A stretch of 64,000 nucleotides of DNA from Microglena sp. YARC (GCA_022414725.1 CM039462.1:114051375-114115374), one strand, 5' to 3'; counted from the stretch's first letter, positions 1 to 13,934 are shown. Notes: generated by a model from the sequence alone, not told the origin. Numbers and translations: made by a program.

Positions 1-1739
1 CATTAACTGTAACAACATACATGCATACGTTTATAACATACATACTGTAAACAACATACATACTGTAAAAACATACATACAGTGTAACAACAATAACATG
101 CATAACTCTATTGTAACATACATACTGTGAAGACAACATACATACATACATGTAACAAAGCATTGTAACATACATGCATACTGGCTGGAACAACATAAAT
201 ACTTAACATACAACATGTAACAACATACATACTGTTAACAAACATACTGCATACTGTAACAAACATACATACTGATAACAACATACATGCATACTGTAAC
301 AAACATACCATACTGTAACAACTACATACTGTAACAACCATACATGCATACTGTAACATACATACTGTAACAGCACCAGACATTACTGAACAACATACAT
401 CATACCTGTGTAAATCAACATACATGCATACTTGTAACAACATACAGTGAGCGTGACGTGAGGTGATTGATGTTAATTAAATATATCATAGCAGTACAGA
501 AATTGGTGCATATTCAGCTGCAGTACAGAAATTGCGCCCCATATTCAGTGCTAGTACAAAATTTGTGGTTGGCCCCATAGATCAGTCATACTTACAACAA
601 GAAATTGCCGAAGCATCACAGGTTGGCGTCCATAACAGTGCAGTACAGAACATTGGTGTTGGCCCCATAGCATGCAGCCTAGCGGTTCAGCTAGTACAGA
701 AATTGATACAGCAGTACCACCATAGATCAGTGCAAGTACACGAAATGTGGCCCTAGTCATGCGCAGTACAAATGTGGTTGGCCCCATAGATCAGTGCACA
801 CAGAAATTGGTCGTTGCCCATCAGTTGTATCAGTGCACAAGAAAATAATTGGTTATTGCCCCATAGTACCTAATCAGTGCAGTACAGAAATGCAACAAGT
901 ACAAATTGTGGCGGCCCCCATGCATTCTCGTCCTGATATCATGTTTGGCGAAAATCCCTTTTGGCCTATTTGGCCAACACCACATAACATAGCATTACTT
1001 GTAACAAACACATCATGCATACTATAACAACATACATGCATTAATTGCTAAACATACAACATGCATACTGAACATAACATACGAACAAACATACATACTG
1101 TAACAACATGACACATACCTGTAACACAACATACAGCAGTACTGAAGCATACCAACTCTAACAACATACATAACTTTAACAACATACATACTGTAACCAA
1201 CATACTGTAACAATACATACCTTTAACAACATACATGCATACTGTAACAACATACACATGCAGTACTTAATACAACATACATGCACTGTAACAACCATAC
1301 ATGCAATACTGTAACAACATACATTACTGCTAACAACAGCATTGCATGCATACTGTAACAACATACATGCATACTGTAACAACATACATGCATACTGTAA
1401 CATACATACATTACTGTAACAACAACATACATACAACTGCTTAACAACATACATACTGTAACAACATACATGCATTACTGTTAACAACATACATGCATAC
1501 TGTGTAACAACAGTACATACTGTTCAACAACATACATACTGTAACAACATACATGCATACTGTTACATAACATACTGTAATCAACATAATACTGTAACAA
1601 CATACATGCTTGTAACAACATACATTGCATACCTGTAAACAACATACATGCATACTGTAAACAAACAACATGTCACTGTAACAACATACAGGGAGTGAGA
1701 GTGAAGGTGAAGGATGAGATTGTGTTAATTAAATATATC

Positions 1740-2285
1740 AGTGCAGTACAGAAATGGTGCGTTGGCCCCATAGATCAGTGCAGTACAGAAATTTGGTGGT
1801 TCCCCATTTGATCAGCTTGCAATTACAGAAATTGCTGGTTGGCCCCATAGATCAGTGCAGTACAGAAAATTGTGTTCGGCCCCATATATCAGTGCAGTAC
1901 AGAAATTGGTGGTTGCCCCATAGATCAGTGCAGTCACAGAAATGGTGGTTGTTGCCCCATAATCAGTGCAGTACAGAAATTGGTGGTTGCCATAGATCAG
2001 TTGCAGTACAGAAATTTGGTTGCCCCATAGATCAGTGCAAACATCAGCAGTACAGAAATTGGTGGTTGCCCCATAGATCAGTGCAGTACAGAAATTGGTG
2101 CTCGGCCCAATAATCCAGTGCCAGTACAGAAATTGTGGTTGCCCCATAGATATGCATTACAGAAATTGGTGGTTGGCCCATAGATCAGTGCAGTAGTACA
2201 AAATTGGTTTTTGGCCCCATAGATCAGTTCATACCAGAAATGGTGGTTGGCCCCATAGATCAGTGCAGTTCAGAAATTGTGGTCG
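1740..2285. repeat. B-type block (36-37-bp satellite)
   Basis: This is a representative B block. Each 36-37-bp unit joins CAGTACAGAAATTGGTGGTT to a CCCCATAGATCAGTG-like tail, with one or two G residues between them. Other B blocks are at about 480-925, 3055-3620, 5880-6410 and 7205-7790. The last B block decays gradually before the gap. Confidence 0.9.
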
Positions 2286-3689
2286 GCCCCATTTTTCTCG
2301 TCCTGATATCATGCTTTGGCGGAATCCCTTTTGCCTATTTTTGCCTAACCACACTGTAACAACATACCATACTGTAACAACATACTGCATACTATAACAA
2401 CATACATGCATACTGTAACAACATACATGCATACTGTAACATACATTATCTGTAAAACATACATACTGTAAACAACATACATGCATACTGCTAAACATAC
2501 ATACTGTAACAACATAATCATGCAGTACCTCTTTTGTAACAACATACATACTTTCAAACAACATACATACATGCTAAACAAACACATACCTGTAACAACA
2601 TACATGCAACTAAACAAGCATACATCATACTGTTAACAACATACAGGCATACTGTAACAACAACATCATTACTTGTAATCAACATAACATACGTAAACAA
2701 CATGCATTGCATACATTTAACAAATACATCATACGTAACAACATACATGCTACTAACAATACATACGTGTAACAAACATACATACTGTAACAAACATACA
2801 GACTGTAACAACATACATGCATACTGTAACAACATACATGCAGACTTTAACACATACATACTGTAACAAAACATACACTACGAACAACATACAGCCATAC
2901 TGTTACATACATACCTGTCAACAACATACTATACTGTTAACACATACATGCATACTCTAAACAACATTACATGCAACTGTAACAACATACTATGCCCATT
3001 ACTGTAACAACATACAGTGATTGAGTGAGGACGTGATTGTGTTAATTAAAATATATCAGTGCAGTACAGAAACTTGTGTTGGCCCCATAGATCCAGTGAA
3101 ACAGTTACAAGAAATTGGTTGGTTGCCCCATTGATCATGCAATACAGGAAATTGGGGTTGCCCCAAAATCAGTGCAGTTACAAATTTGTTGGCCCCATAT
3201 ACAGTGCAGTACAGGAAATGTGTTGCCCCATAGATCAGATGCTAGTACAGAAATGGTGTTTGCCCCATAGATCAGTGCATACAGAAATTGTGTTGGCCCC
3301 ATAATCATGCAGTACAGAATTGGTGTTGGCCCCATATATCAGTGCATACCAGAAATTGTGGTCCCATAGATTCAGTGTCAGTACAAAATTGGTGGTCGAC
3401 CCATAGATTCAGTGCAATACAGAAATTGGGGTTGCCCCATAGATCCAGTGCAAGTAACAGAAAATTTTGGTGTTGACCCCATAGATCAGTTGCAGTACAG
3501 AATTGGTGGTTGGCCCCATAGATCAGATGCAAGTACAGAAATTGTGTTGCCCCATAGATCAGTGCAGTACAGAAATTGGTGTTGCCCCATAGATCAGTGA
3601 CAGTTCAGAAATTGGTGCAGCCCCATTTTTCTCGTTCCTGATATTCATGCTTGCAGAATCCCTTTTAGCCTTATTTTGCCTAACCAGCA

Positions 3690-5835
3690 CTGTAACACAA
3701 CATACTTAACGAAACATACATGCATACTATAACAACATACATGCATACTGTAACAACAAACATTGCATACTTAACATACATACTGTAACAACATCATACT
3801 GTAACAACATAATGCATTTAGTTAACATACATACCTGTAACAACGTACATGCATACTGTAAACAAACAGTAACCAATACTGTAACAACATACATACTTGT
3901 AACAACATACATGTCATACTGTAACAACATAAGATGCATACTGTACAACATACCATGTGATGACTGTAACAACATACATACTTAACAATCATACATGCAT
4001 TACTGAACAACATACATGCATAACTGTAGACGTACATACGTGTAAGCAACATGCCATGACTTGTAACAACATACATACTGTAAACAATCATAAACATGGC
4101 ATACTGAACAACAGACATGCATTACTGTAAACAACATACATACTTAACAACATACTGCATACCATAACCACATGCGATTCATACTGTACAAACATAACAC
4201 TACCTGTAACAACATACATGCATACTGTAACAAACATACATCTATTAACAAACATACATGGATACTGTAAACACATACATGCATTACGGGTTAACAACAT
4301 CATGCATACTGTAACAACATACATACTGTGACAACATACTTATATCTGTTACAACAGACATTGCATACTGTAAACAACATACATGGCATACTTGTTAACA
4401 AACAACCATACTGTAACAACATACATGCATACTAACAACATACATTCGCATACTTAACAACTGTATAACATGGCATACTGTAACAACATGTAATACTTAA
4501 CACTACATGCATACTGTACAACATACATACTGTAACAACATACTATGCATTACTGTAAACAACATACATGCATACTGTTAACAACATACATACTTAACAA
4601 TCATACATGCATACTGTAACAACATACATGGCATACTGTTAACAACATACATCATACTGTAAACATACATATAACAACATACATGCATACTGTAACAACA
4701 TACATACTGTAACAACAAAACATGCAACATTAACACAAAACATGATACTGTAACAACAAAACATCACGTAAACAATACATGCATACTTGTAACAACATAC
4801 AGATACTGTAACAAACAACATGCCATACTGTAACAACAACATACGTAGCATACATTAACATGCTACTTTTAACAACATACATGCATACGGTACAACAACA
4901 TGACATGCATTACTGTAACAACATACAACTGTAACAAGCAACATACTTAACAACATACAGACTTAACAAAGCATATCATGCATTCTGTAACAACATTACA
5001 TGCATACTTACAACCATACATAACATTACTGTAAAACAACATACATACTGTAACAAACATTACAGCATACTGTAACGAAACATAACATTACTGTAACAAC
5101 ATAATGCATACTGTAACAACATACAATGCATACTTAACAACATACATGCATACTGTAACAACATACATGCATACTGTAACAACATACATGCATACTGTAA
5201 CAACATACATACTGTAACAACATACATGCATACTGTAACAACATACATGCATACTGTAAAACAACATACATGCAATTACCGTACAAACATATATTCACTG
5301 TAAACAACATACATGCATACTAACAACAATACATGCATTTTACGTAACAATCATACAGCATACTGTTAACAACATACATCTGTAACAACATACTGCCATT
5401 ACTGTAGCAACACATAATTACTTTAACAACATACATGCATTACTGTTAACATACATACTGTAACACGATACTACTGAACAACCATACATACTGTAACAAC
5501 ATAACATCATACTGTAACATAACATACTGTAACAACATACATACTGTAAAAACAACATAATTACTTGGTAACAACATACATGATACTGTAACTAACATAA
5601 AATACCTTAACATGTCAACATACTGTAACAACATACATGATCACCCTTTAACGAAACATACATACTTGTAATCAACATACATGCATACTGTAACAACATA
5701 CAACTTAAACACATACATTTACTGAACAACATTACATGTCATACTGGACATAACATACTTAACAAAGATATCATACTGTAACAACAACATGCATACTGTA
5801 ACAACATACATGCTACTTGTAACAACATACAGTGA
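3690..5835. repeat. Expanded A-type block (21/17-bp satellite)
   Basis: The repeat has a 21-bp form and a 17-bp form that lacks TGCA. The 17-bp form reads TGTAACAACATACATAC. The cleanest run is about 5100-5280. This block is about 2.1 kb, three times the usual ~0.7 kb, as if the intervening B blocks were lost or the A block expanded. In the minus frame the repeat reads as a recurring MLLQYAC-like peptide, which explains the cysteine-rich ORFs here. Confidence 0.9.
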
Positions 5836-7838
5836 TTGAGTGATTGAGTAGTGATTGTAACGTGTTAAATCGAAATATATCATGCAGTACAGAAATTGGT
5901 GGTTCCCCATATATCAGTGCAGTACAGAAATTGTGTAGGCCCCAATTATCAGTCAGTACAAAAATTGTGGTTGCCCATAATCAGTCAGTACCAGAAAATT
6001 GGTGTTGCCCCAAGATCAGTGCAGTACATAAATTGCTGGTTTGCCGCCCATAGATCCAGGCCGAGTACAGAAAATTGAGTGTTGCCCCTAACATCAGTTG
6101 CAGTACAGAAAATTGGTGGTTGGCCCCCAGGATCAGATGCAGTACAAAATTGGTGAGTTCCCCATAATCAGTGCAGGTACAGAAAATTGGTGGTTGGCCC
6201 CATAACAGTGCAGTACAGAAATGGTGGTCGCCCCATAGATCAGTGCAGTACAGAAATTTTTGTTGGCCCCATAGATCAGTCAGTACAGAAATTGGTGGTT
6301 CCCCATAGATCAGGTCAGTACAGAATTGTGGTTGGCCCCATAATCGAGTCAGATACAGAAATTGGTGTTGGCCCCATAGATCTAGTGCAGGTTTCAAATT
6401 GTGTCGTCAACCCCATTTTTTCTCGTCCTATTATCATGCTTTGCGGAATCCCCTTTGCCTATTTGCCGAACCAAGCACTGTTACAACATACATGGACTGT
6501 ACAACATACATGTCATACTTATAACAACATATCATGCATAATAACAACATACATGCTATACTTAAACATACATAGCTCTGTAACAACTATATCATACTGT
6601 AACAGACATTACATGCATACGTAAACAATACTATACGTGTAACAACGATACTATGGCATACGTAACAAAAATACTGTAACACATACATACTGTAAGCAAT
6701 ATACATACTTGTAACAACCATACATGCATACTGTAGACAACATACAATTGTCATACTGTATATCTATGTACATACAGGCATACTGTAACAACATACTTCA
6801 ACTGTAACAACTTACATACTGTAACAACATCATTTGCATACTGAACAACATGACATGCTTTGACTTTGAACAACATTACTGTACTGTAAACAACATACTT
6901 GTGAACATACATACATACTTACACCATACATACTGTAACTAAATACATGCATTTACTGTTAACAAACATACATGCATGACTGAACACACTATACATACTG
7001 TGAACACTATAAGGCGGATACTGTGTGTATACATACATTACATGCATACTTACTATCATACTGTAACAACAATACTTTGAGTGTTGTGACAGTCTACATC
7101 TACTGTAACAAACATACAGCATCTTGTGAACAAGCATATCATGCATATCTGTAACACACTAAGGTGAGCTCGATGGTCGTACAGTGCAAGTTTGTGTTCA
7201 ATTAAATATAATCAGTGCGCAGTACAGAATATTGGTGGTTGGCCCATCAGATCAGTGCCAGTTACAGAAGATTGGTTGTGGCCCTCATGATCAGGCAATA
7301 CAGAAATTGGTTTGGGCCGCACATAGATCGATGCAACAGAAATTTTAGTGGCCCCATATATCAGTGCTAGGTACATAAATGTGGTTGGCCCGCCGTGAAT
7401 CAGGGGCATGTACAAGTAATGGGTGTTGCCCCAGTTAGATCGTGCAGATCAGATAATTGGTGTTGCCCCTATAGATCATTGCCAGTACAGAGAATTGTGG
7501 TTGCCCCATATATTGTCAGGTCGAGTACAGGGAATGTGGTGGTGCTCCATAGATCATGCATGTTACAGAAATTGTTGTCTGCCCTGAGATCAGTTCTCAG
7601 TACAGAAATTGTGGTTGCCCAAGATCCAGGCAGTTACAGAAATGTTGTTTTGCCTCCCATAGATCTAGTTGCTATATCATTATTATGTTATCTCCTCATT
7701 GTATTCAGTGTCATTTATCTATATGTGTGGCCCATATGTTATCATGGCAGTACGAGAGATGGTTTTTTGCTGCCATAGATCGATCAGTTCAGTATAATTT
7801 GCTGTCTACCCATTATCTCTCTCTGTGTGTGGTTGTGT

Positions 7839-8838
7839 NNNNNNNNNNNNNNNNNNNNNNNNNNNNNNNNNNNNNNNNNNNNNNNNNNNNNNNNNNNNNN
7901 NNNNNNNNNNNNNNNNNNNNNNNNNNNNNNNNNNNNNNNNNNNNNNNNNNNNNNNNNNNNNNNNNNNNNNNNNNNNNNNNNNNNNNNNNNNNNNNNNNNN
8001 NNNNNNNNNNNNNNNNNNNNNNNNNNNNNNNNNNNNNNNNNNNNNNNNNNNNNNNNNNNNNNNNNNNNNNNNNNNNNNNNNNNNNNNNNNNNNNNNNNNN
8101 NNNNNNNNNNNNNNNNNNNNNNNNNNNNNNNNNNNNNNNNNNNNNNNNNNNNNNNNNNNNNNNNNNNNNNNNNNNNNNNNNNNNNNNNNNNNNNNNNNNN
8201 NNNNNNNNNNNNNNNNNNNNNNNNNNNNNNNNNNNNNNNNNNNNNNNNNNNNNNNNNNNNNNNNNNNNNNNNNNNNNNNNNNNNNNNNNNNNNNNNNNNN
8301 NNNNNNNNNNNNNNNNNNNNNNNNNNNNNNNNNNNNNNNNNNNNNNNNNNNNNNNNNNNNNNNNNNNNNNNNNNNNNNNNNNNNNNNNNNNNNNNNNNNN
8401 NNNNNNNNNNNNNNNNNNNNNNNNNNNNNNNNNNNNNNNNNNNNNNNNNNNNNNNNNNNNNNNNNNNNNNNNNNNNNNNNNNNNNNNNNNNNNNNNNNNN
8501 NNNNNNNNNNNNNNNNNNNNNNNNNNNNNNNNNNNNNNNNNNNNNNNNNNNNNNNNNNNNNNNNNNNNNNNNNNNNNNNNNNNNNNNNNNNNNNNNNNNN
8601 NNNNNNNNNNNNNNNNNNNNNNNNNNNNNNNNNNNNNNNNNNNNNNNNNNNNNNNNNNNNNNNNNNNNNNNNNNNNNNNNNNNNNNNNNNNNNNNNNNNN
8701 NNNNNNNNNNNNNNNNNNNNNNNNNNNNNNNNNNNNNNNNNNNNNNNNNNNNNNNNNNNNNNNNNNNNNNNNNNNNNNNNNNNNNNNNNNNNNNNNNNNN
8801 NNNNNNNNNNNNNNNNNNNNNNNNNNNNNNNNNNNNNN
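7839..8838. other. Assembly gap (1000 N)
   Basis: Exactly 1000 N, so the true length is unknown. The satellite field runs up to its left edge, so the gap probably hides more repeat. Reading frames drawn across it are artefacts. Confidence 0.99.
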
Positions 8839-10689
8839 TGATATCTGATCTGTGGGGAGTAGGTTTAAGGTGGCGCACCTGGCTCGCTATATAACAGGCT
8901 AGGTGGGTTATTAACTACTGTGTCGGCAAGGGGGTATCTCCGACAGGGGGTAGTCTCTGACACGGGGGTATCGTCGACAGGGGAACTTGTTCGATTCACA
9001 GAACCTAGACTATAGTGATGCATCCATAGATTACTGCTTGTTATAACGTGGAGAGGGGGGGACAAAGCAGCGAGTCAGTCCAACATCCGTGTTTACATCC
9101 AGCTTGCGAATTATGCTATATGTCGGGTCAGGAGATTCAAAGGCGAGTAGCTATTCAGGATACAAAATATCTATCAATGAGTCCATCCCTTGATATGCAC
9201 AGGCAAGATAGCGCCTCTACACTGTAAGTAAGAATATTTGTGTAATTTAAATTATCACTGTAGCACGAACTCAGGGCCCCCGTCGGTTAAACGATGTGTT
9301 TGGGTCAGTTCATCAGTAATTATTTTTTAAGCCCTTCCTATCAGTTGGGCAAGTCCTTTAGCACTATTTTGGCCTACTCCTGGACTGGAAAATCATACTA
9401 CACACGTAAGTCCGTGGCAAGGTGGCATGTTACTGAACCAGGGGTACTGACATTTTTGTGTATCAGACATCCCGCTAAAGCGCAAAAGTCAAATCGGTCA
9501 GCGCTTTTGTAAGTGAAAAAGCGCAAAAAAAACTGCGCACTGCGCCCACATGGAGTTTTCAAAACTCTCGAGTTAAACGCGCAGTGGGGCTCATAGAGTG
9601 TGCGCGAAATGCGGCTGCCGCACGAGAATTTGTAGTGCCTGGTTGCTACTGTGGGTGTATATGGTTTTTAGTGGTTTAAATTAAAAAATGTTGCACATCC
9701 AGGGGCAGCCAGATTGGGCTGAGCGGAGGGATGAGCCAAGCAACCTTGAAAAATCAATTCATTACTGGTACTTCCATAAACTGTCTGACTGCCGAGCGAA
9801 TCAATCCATTATACTTGTGGAATAAACTAATTCAAGAATTGTGAGTGAAGACAGACAACACACATGCGGTTCACTATTTTGCTGACATGGCACATGTGGT
9901 TGTAGCCCAACCACCAAAACAGAGAGGCCAGAAAAACAGAGTGGCCAGAAACCAACCTAGCAAGATCTCAGAAAGCAAGCACACATGACAGGGGCAAGAG
10001 AATCCACCAACCACCAAGCTGCAAGGTCAACACTAAGTGGTTTGCTCTAGCTTGGTGACTGGCCACAAACGTTATGACGGCACAGCAGCAAGCATGTTAA
10101 AACAAAGGTTGGGGTCTGAACAAAACAGTGGAGTATAATCGATGTCGGAAGGCCCACCTCCTGGGGTGAAACTCATGTATATAAAAAATAAGGTCTTAAG
10201 TGCGTTTACTGGGAAGGAGGACCAGGCACGGAGAACTTTAAGTCTGTCTTCCACTTTTTTTTTTTTTATGAAAGGAGTTTCACCCAGGATATGGGTCTTC
10301 CATCCAACACAAACCAGCGGCACCAATGATTAAGTTCATATGGCGAGGCCACTCCTATGGCTTTTTCATCCACACATCATTAGGGACCGGCATAATCATA
10401 TATGATGTTGACCGAAGGCGAGTATGATATCATATGATATCATTCAAATCGCATCACATGATATTGTATATACATGGTAACTTTAGCCTGTCTGACTGCT
10501 GACATCGTATGATATCATATGATATATATTGCCTTATCCCTTACACATCAGTGTATCCTTCTTGCAACTACCCAAGTTACCGTACCAATGTTCGTTTGGT
10601 CGTGTTCAGTATCTCCACCAACCCTGAGGGCGCCTACATTTTGTAGGAGTGGCCATACATTCAAACTGAATCCTGAGTGACGCTGTTGT
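8839..10689. other. No gene seen; short repeats and AT-rich palindromes
   Basis: No convincing coding sequence or splice structure was found. A short imperfect repeat built on CGACAGGGGGTA lies at about 8915-8985. Two palindromic stretches based on TATGATATCATATGATAT lie at about 10425-10447 and 10508-10530. The short reading frames show no conserved features. Confidence 0.6.
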
Positions 10690-11895
10690 GTGGCAATACG
10701 TATATTATTAGGGCTGATCACTGAAGTGCATGTAAGCGAGCTAGGTGTAGCACAATACGCACAGTAGGTCAGCCAGATGTACATCATTAGGCTCATCACT
10801 GAGCGCATGTAAGCAAGCTAGGTGTAGCGCAATACGTACATTAGGTCAGCGAGATGTACATCATTAGGCTGATCACTGAGTGGATGTGAGCGAGCTGCGT
10901 CTAGCACAATAGCATACATTAGGTCAGCGAGATGCACATTATTAGGCCTGATCACTGACTGCGTGTGAGCAAGCTAGGCGTAGTGCAATAAGTACATTAG
11001 GTCAGCCAGATGTACATCATTAGGGCTGCTCACCGAGTGCATGTGAGCGAGCTACGTGTTGCGCAATACGTACATTAGGTCAGCGAGCGAGCGAGATGTA
11101 AATCATTAGGCTGATCACTGAGTGCATGTGAGCGAGCTACGTGTAGCACAATACTTACAATATGTTAGCGAGATGTACATTACTACATTAGTAGGCTGGT
11201 CACTGAGTATGTGTGGGCGAGCTACGAGTGGCGCAATACATACATTAGGTCAGCGAGATGTACATCATTAGGCTGATCACTGAGTGCATGTGAGCGAGCT
11301 ATGTGTAGCACAATACGTACATTAGGTCAGCGAGATATACATCATTAGGCTAATCACTGAGTGCATGTGAGCGAGCTAGGTAGGTGTAGAGCAATACGTA
11401 CATTATGTCAGCGAGATGTACATCCTTAGGCTGATCATTGAGTGCATGTGAGCGAGCTAGGTGTAGCGCAATATGTACATTAATAGGTCAGCAAGATGTA
11501 CATAATTATGCTGATCACTGAGTGTGTGTGCGGAGCTACGTGTAGTGCATTACGTACATTATTAGGTCAGCGAGATGTACATTGTTAGGGCTGATCACTG
11601 AGTGCATGTGAGAGAGGTACTTGTAGCGCAATACTTCCATTATGTCAGCAATATGTACATTATTAGGCTGATCACTGAGTGCGTGTGAGCGAGCTATGTG
11701 TAGCGCAATACGTACATTAGGTCAGCGAGATGTACATCATTAGGCTGATCACTGAGTGCGTGTGAGCGAGCTAGGCGAGCGCAATACGTACATTATTAGG
11801 TCAGCGAGATGTACATTATTAGGCTGATCACTGAGTGCGTGTGAGCGAGCTAGGCGTAGCGCAATACGTACATTAGGTCAGCGAGTTGTACATTA
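10690..11895. repeat. Tandem array, ~77-bp unit
   Basis: About fifteen diverged copies of a ~77-bp unit. Recurring landmarks are GGCTGATCACTGAGTGC, GTGAGCGAGCTA, GCAATACGTACATTAGGTCA and GCGAGATGTACATCATTAGG. Small insertions occur in some copies, such as an extra GCGA near 11088. The array ends where TACATTAGGGCGAGTG replaces the expected continuation. Confidence 0.92.
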
Positions 11896-12545
11896 GGGCG
11901 AGTGATCCTATGTGTGGGGTAAGCTAACCAATACCTACATTAGCGGCATGTGTGTATTGGTTAACCCCTCTTATCCTGTGTGTATGTAGGTATTTTTCAA
12001 GTTAGGGGTAGCCAAATAGGTTAAAGGGACCTATCCAACAGTTTTTTTTTTTTCAAATCGGAAAGTGGGGTTTTTCTAGCTTATGGTTGTAGGCTCCTTT
12101 AGGGACAGCGTCTTGGTGCTTTTTATAGCTTTTTGTAGCCATTTAGGGCACACACAAAAAACCCTTTTTTAAATACTTTCTTGTACAGCCGTTTATAGCG
12201 ATAATTTTGCTAAGACGGGGTCAAAACTAGATCGCTATATATAGCGGAAATAAAAATCCCTGCTATCCGACCACGCACAATCAAGAAACCCTACAATCGA
12301 CTACACACCCCTTACATCTAAATAACCTTCACCTTTCATGACTTGGGTTGAATTGTCAATGTCCTTGTGCATGTTCTTGAATAGTCTATGTCCATGAATG
12401 ATCCATGTCCATGTAAGGTCCATGTCCATGTAATGATAACGCCTGGTGGGGCGTGGTGTTAAGGGAACCTGTCGTACGCGGGTAGAGAGCGGTCTTCTAC
12501 CTCAACTGGACAAGCTACCATCGCGGTTGACAACGACCTGCAACG
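11896..12545. other. No gene seen
   Basis: This stretch holds low-complexity AT-rich sequence, a poly-T run near 12042, and a few CCATGTCCATGTAA-type direct repeats around 12380-12440. No coding sequence or structured RNA is supported. Confidence 0.5.
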
Positions 12546-12548
12546 CTA

Positions 12549-12625
12549 AGAGCGACCGTAGGGGGAATCGAACCCCCGACTCTTCGTCCTCAGAGTGATT
12601 CGGACTACCACTAGACCAATGTATA
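12549..12625 (-). tRNA. tRNA-like sequence, probably a pseudogene or SINE-related
   Basis: On the minus strand the sequence has an A-box-like TGGTCTAGTGGTAG and a B-box-like GGTTCGATTCC inside a perfect 5-bp T stem (GGGGG/CCCCC). The 3' side of the acceptor would be TACGGTC, but the matching 5' seven bases do not pair with it. The anticodon arm only folds with an 8-base loop (ACTCT/AGAGT). The internal promoter boxes are therefore visible, but a functional cloverleaf is not. Confidence 0.4.
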
Positions 12626-12835
12626 TCACTGAAAGGGGCTTATGAATATGTCCATGAATAGCTAAAAACCTCTGGATGAATTGTTGTCAGCTTTAGCTGT
12701 TCATTGGTTCTACCTGTCCTATTGACTCCGCAACCTATCACATCTGTCCTTTCCCGTAACCTAAGGGTTTTGGGTTTGCCGCCAGGACGCATCTCCCTCG
12801 ATGCGTCCCCCGGCCCTATGTAAGCTTGTCCATGT

Positions 12836-12978
12836 CCTGTCCCCTATCCCTCCAGCTTTTTTTTGTCCTGTCCTATCCTCCACTTTTTTTTGTCCTGTCC
12901 CCTATCCCTCCACTTTTTTTTTTGTCCTGTCCCCTATCCCTCCACTTTTTGTTGTCCTGTCCCCTATCCCTCCAGTTG
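12836..12978. repeat. Pyrimidine-rich minisatellite, ~29-bp unit
   Basis: About five copies of a unit containing TGTCCTGTCCCCTATCCCTC followed by CACTTTTTTT. The T run varies in length between copies. It lies a few hundred bases upstream of the ISG12-like exon. Confidence 0.9.
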
Positions 12979-13211
12979 TTTAATACTTTGTTCCTGGTCT
13001 CCTCACGTCCCCTGAACTCTGTCAATTGTCTGTGAAGGAGCCCACCCAGCATCTGCCTCCTGGGGTGCACACCGCGGAGGAGCTCGCAACATGATGAGGT
13101 GTGCATGACTGCCGCATTTATCTTCAACCGAGGATCTGGAGGCACATCTTGTGTGCTATCGACCTTAACACGTACACGCCCCGTGCACACTGCCCCCGCT
13201 TTCTCTCCCTA

Positions 13212-13699
13212 GTTTCGACAGCTGTGAGGTGCGGCAGCGCTCTGCTGGTGCTGGTGCTGCTGGTGCTGGGCATCCTGTCCTCACCGCAGCGGCCATTGGT
13301 GGAGGCGCAGGGGCAGCGACAGCAGGAGTGGCAGTGACTGCCGCCATAAACGCAGTCGGATTCACCTCAGCAGGTATCAGTGCCGGTAGTACAGCTGCAG
13401 CGATGATGGCAGCGGAGGCTGTGGCAGCAGGAGGGGCCATTTCTTCAGGAGGTGTGGTTGCCACACTCCAGAGTATTGGTGCTGTTGGTTTAGTGGGTGG
13501 CCCTGCAGTCGGAGTGGCTGTTGCTGGAGCGGTTCTAGGGGTTGCAGTTGTAGGTGGAGTAACTGCGGCTGTTCGATGGGGGCGGGGCAGAGGTCCACCT
13601 AGGGGCCCTGATGAGACTGGTGCTGTCCATCTTGTACCTACTGTAACGGAGCTAGACCGTGAGGACATATCGAAAGACATACTCGAGATGTCAAGATAG
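13212..13699 (+). CDS. ISG12 / interferon alpha-inducible 6/27-like protein, last exon
   Basis: The protein is rich in Gly, Ala and Val and highly hydrophobic. From about residue 28 of the frame opening at 13229 it carries the family hallmark, with AVGFTSAGISAGS followed by AAAMMAAEAVAAGG and VVATLQSIGAVGL. This matches the Ifi-6-16 family of small membrane proteins, which in animals sit in mitochondria or ER and act in apoptosis and antiviral responses. There is no ATG start. Upstream are acceptor-like sequences TTTCTCTCCCTAG (ending at 13211) and CCTCACCGCAG (ending near 13292), so this is probably a terminal exon whose 5' exons were not found. The tail after the hydrophobic core is Arg/Pro-rich and then acidic. 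The family assignment is firm; the function in this organism is unknown. Confidence 0.75.
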
Positions 13700-13934
13700 A
13701 CTAGTAGCAGTTTAACCTGCTACACTCCCTTTGAAAGGGAAGCGTCTCGCTCGATTCCAGGTTCAGAACACGTTCCGGTCAGTCAGGGCCAACTTCTGCA
13801 GCCGGGCTAGAACGAGAAAACAACATCCGTTTACTGTGAACCATTTCCCTTTGGAACCGAGACTTCATTGATCTTCTTGCTTGTATTATCTGGACAATCT
13901 TCTTGATCGTACGTACTTGACAGACTCCTGCCTA

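Larger units (their letters stand above)
1..7838. repeat. Composite satellite field: alternating A and B tandem arrays with fixed linkers
   Basis: Two unrelated short tandem repeats alternate along this stretch. A blocks lie at about 1-440, 990-1690, 2345-3022, 3690-5835 and 6475-7165. B blocks lie at about 480-925, 1740-2285, 3055-3620, 5880-6410 and 7205-7790. Each A-to-B junction carries a linker with GTGTTAATTAAATATATCA. Each B-to-A junction carries a linker that contains CTCGTCCTGATATCATG followed by an AATCCCTTTTGCCTATTT-like stretch. One A+linker+B+linker unit is about 1.3 kb, so this is a higher-order repeat. Single-base indels between copies are frequent, and the ORFs seen here are only repeats read through. 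No gene is supported. Confidence 0.93.

Noticed and set aside
1..7838. Many Cys/Tyr/Val-rich minus-strand reading frames
   Set aside because: They are the 21/17-bp satellite read through; frames break at indels and have no non-repeat content.
1..7838. CRISPR-like array
   Set aside because: Repeats are directly adjacent without unique spacers, and the genome is eukaryotic.
7556..8894. Long open frames across the first gap
   Set aside because: They consist almost only of N; the same applies to frames across 60501-61500.
10690..11895. CRISPR-like or structured RNA array with a 77-bp unit
   Set aside because: No spacers, and copies diverge without compensatory changes; an ordinary tandem repeat.
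13165..13680. Minus-strand Thr/Ala/Pro-rich frame opposite the ISG12-like exon
   Set aside because: Antisense shadow of the Gly/Ala-rich coding sequence.
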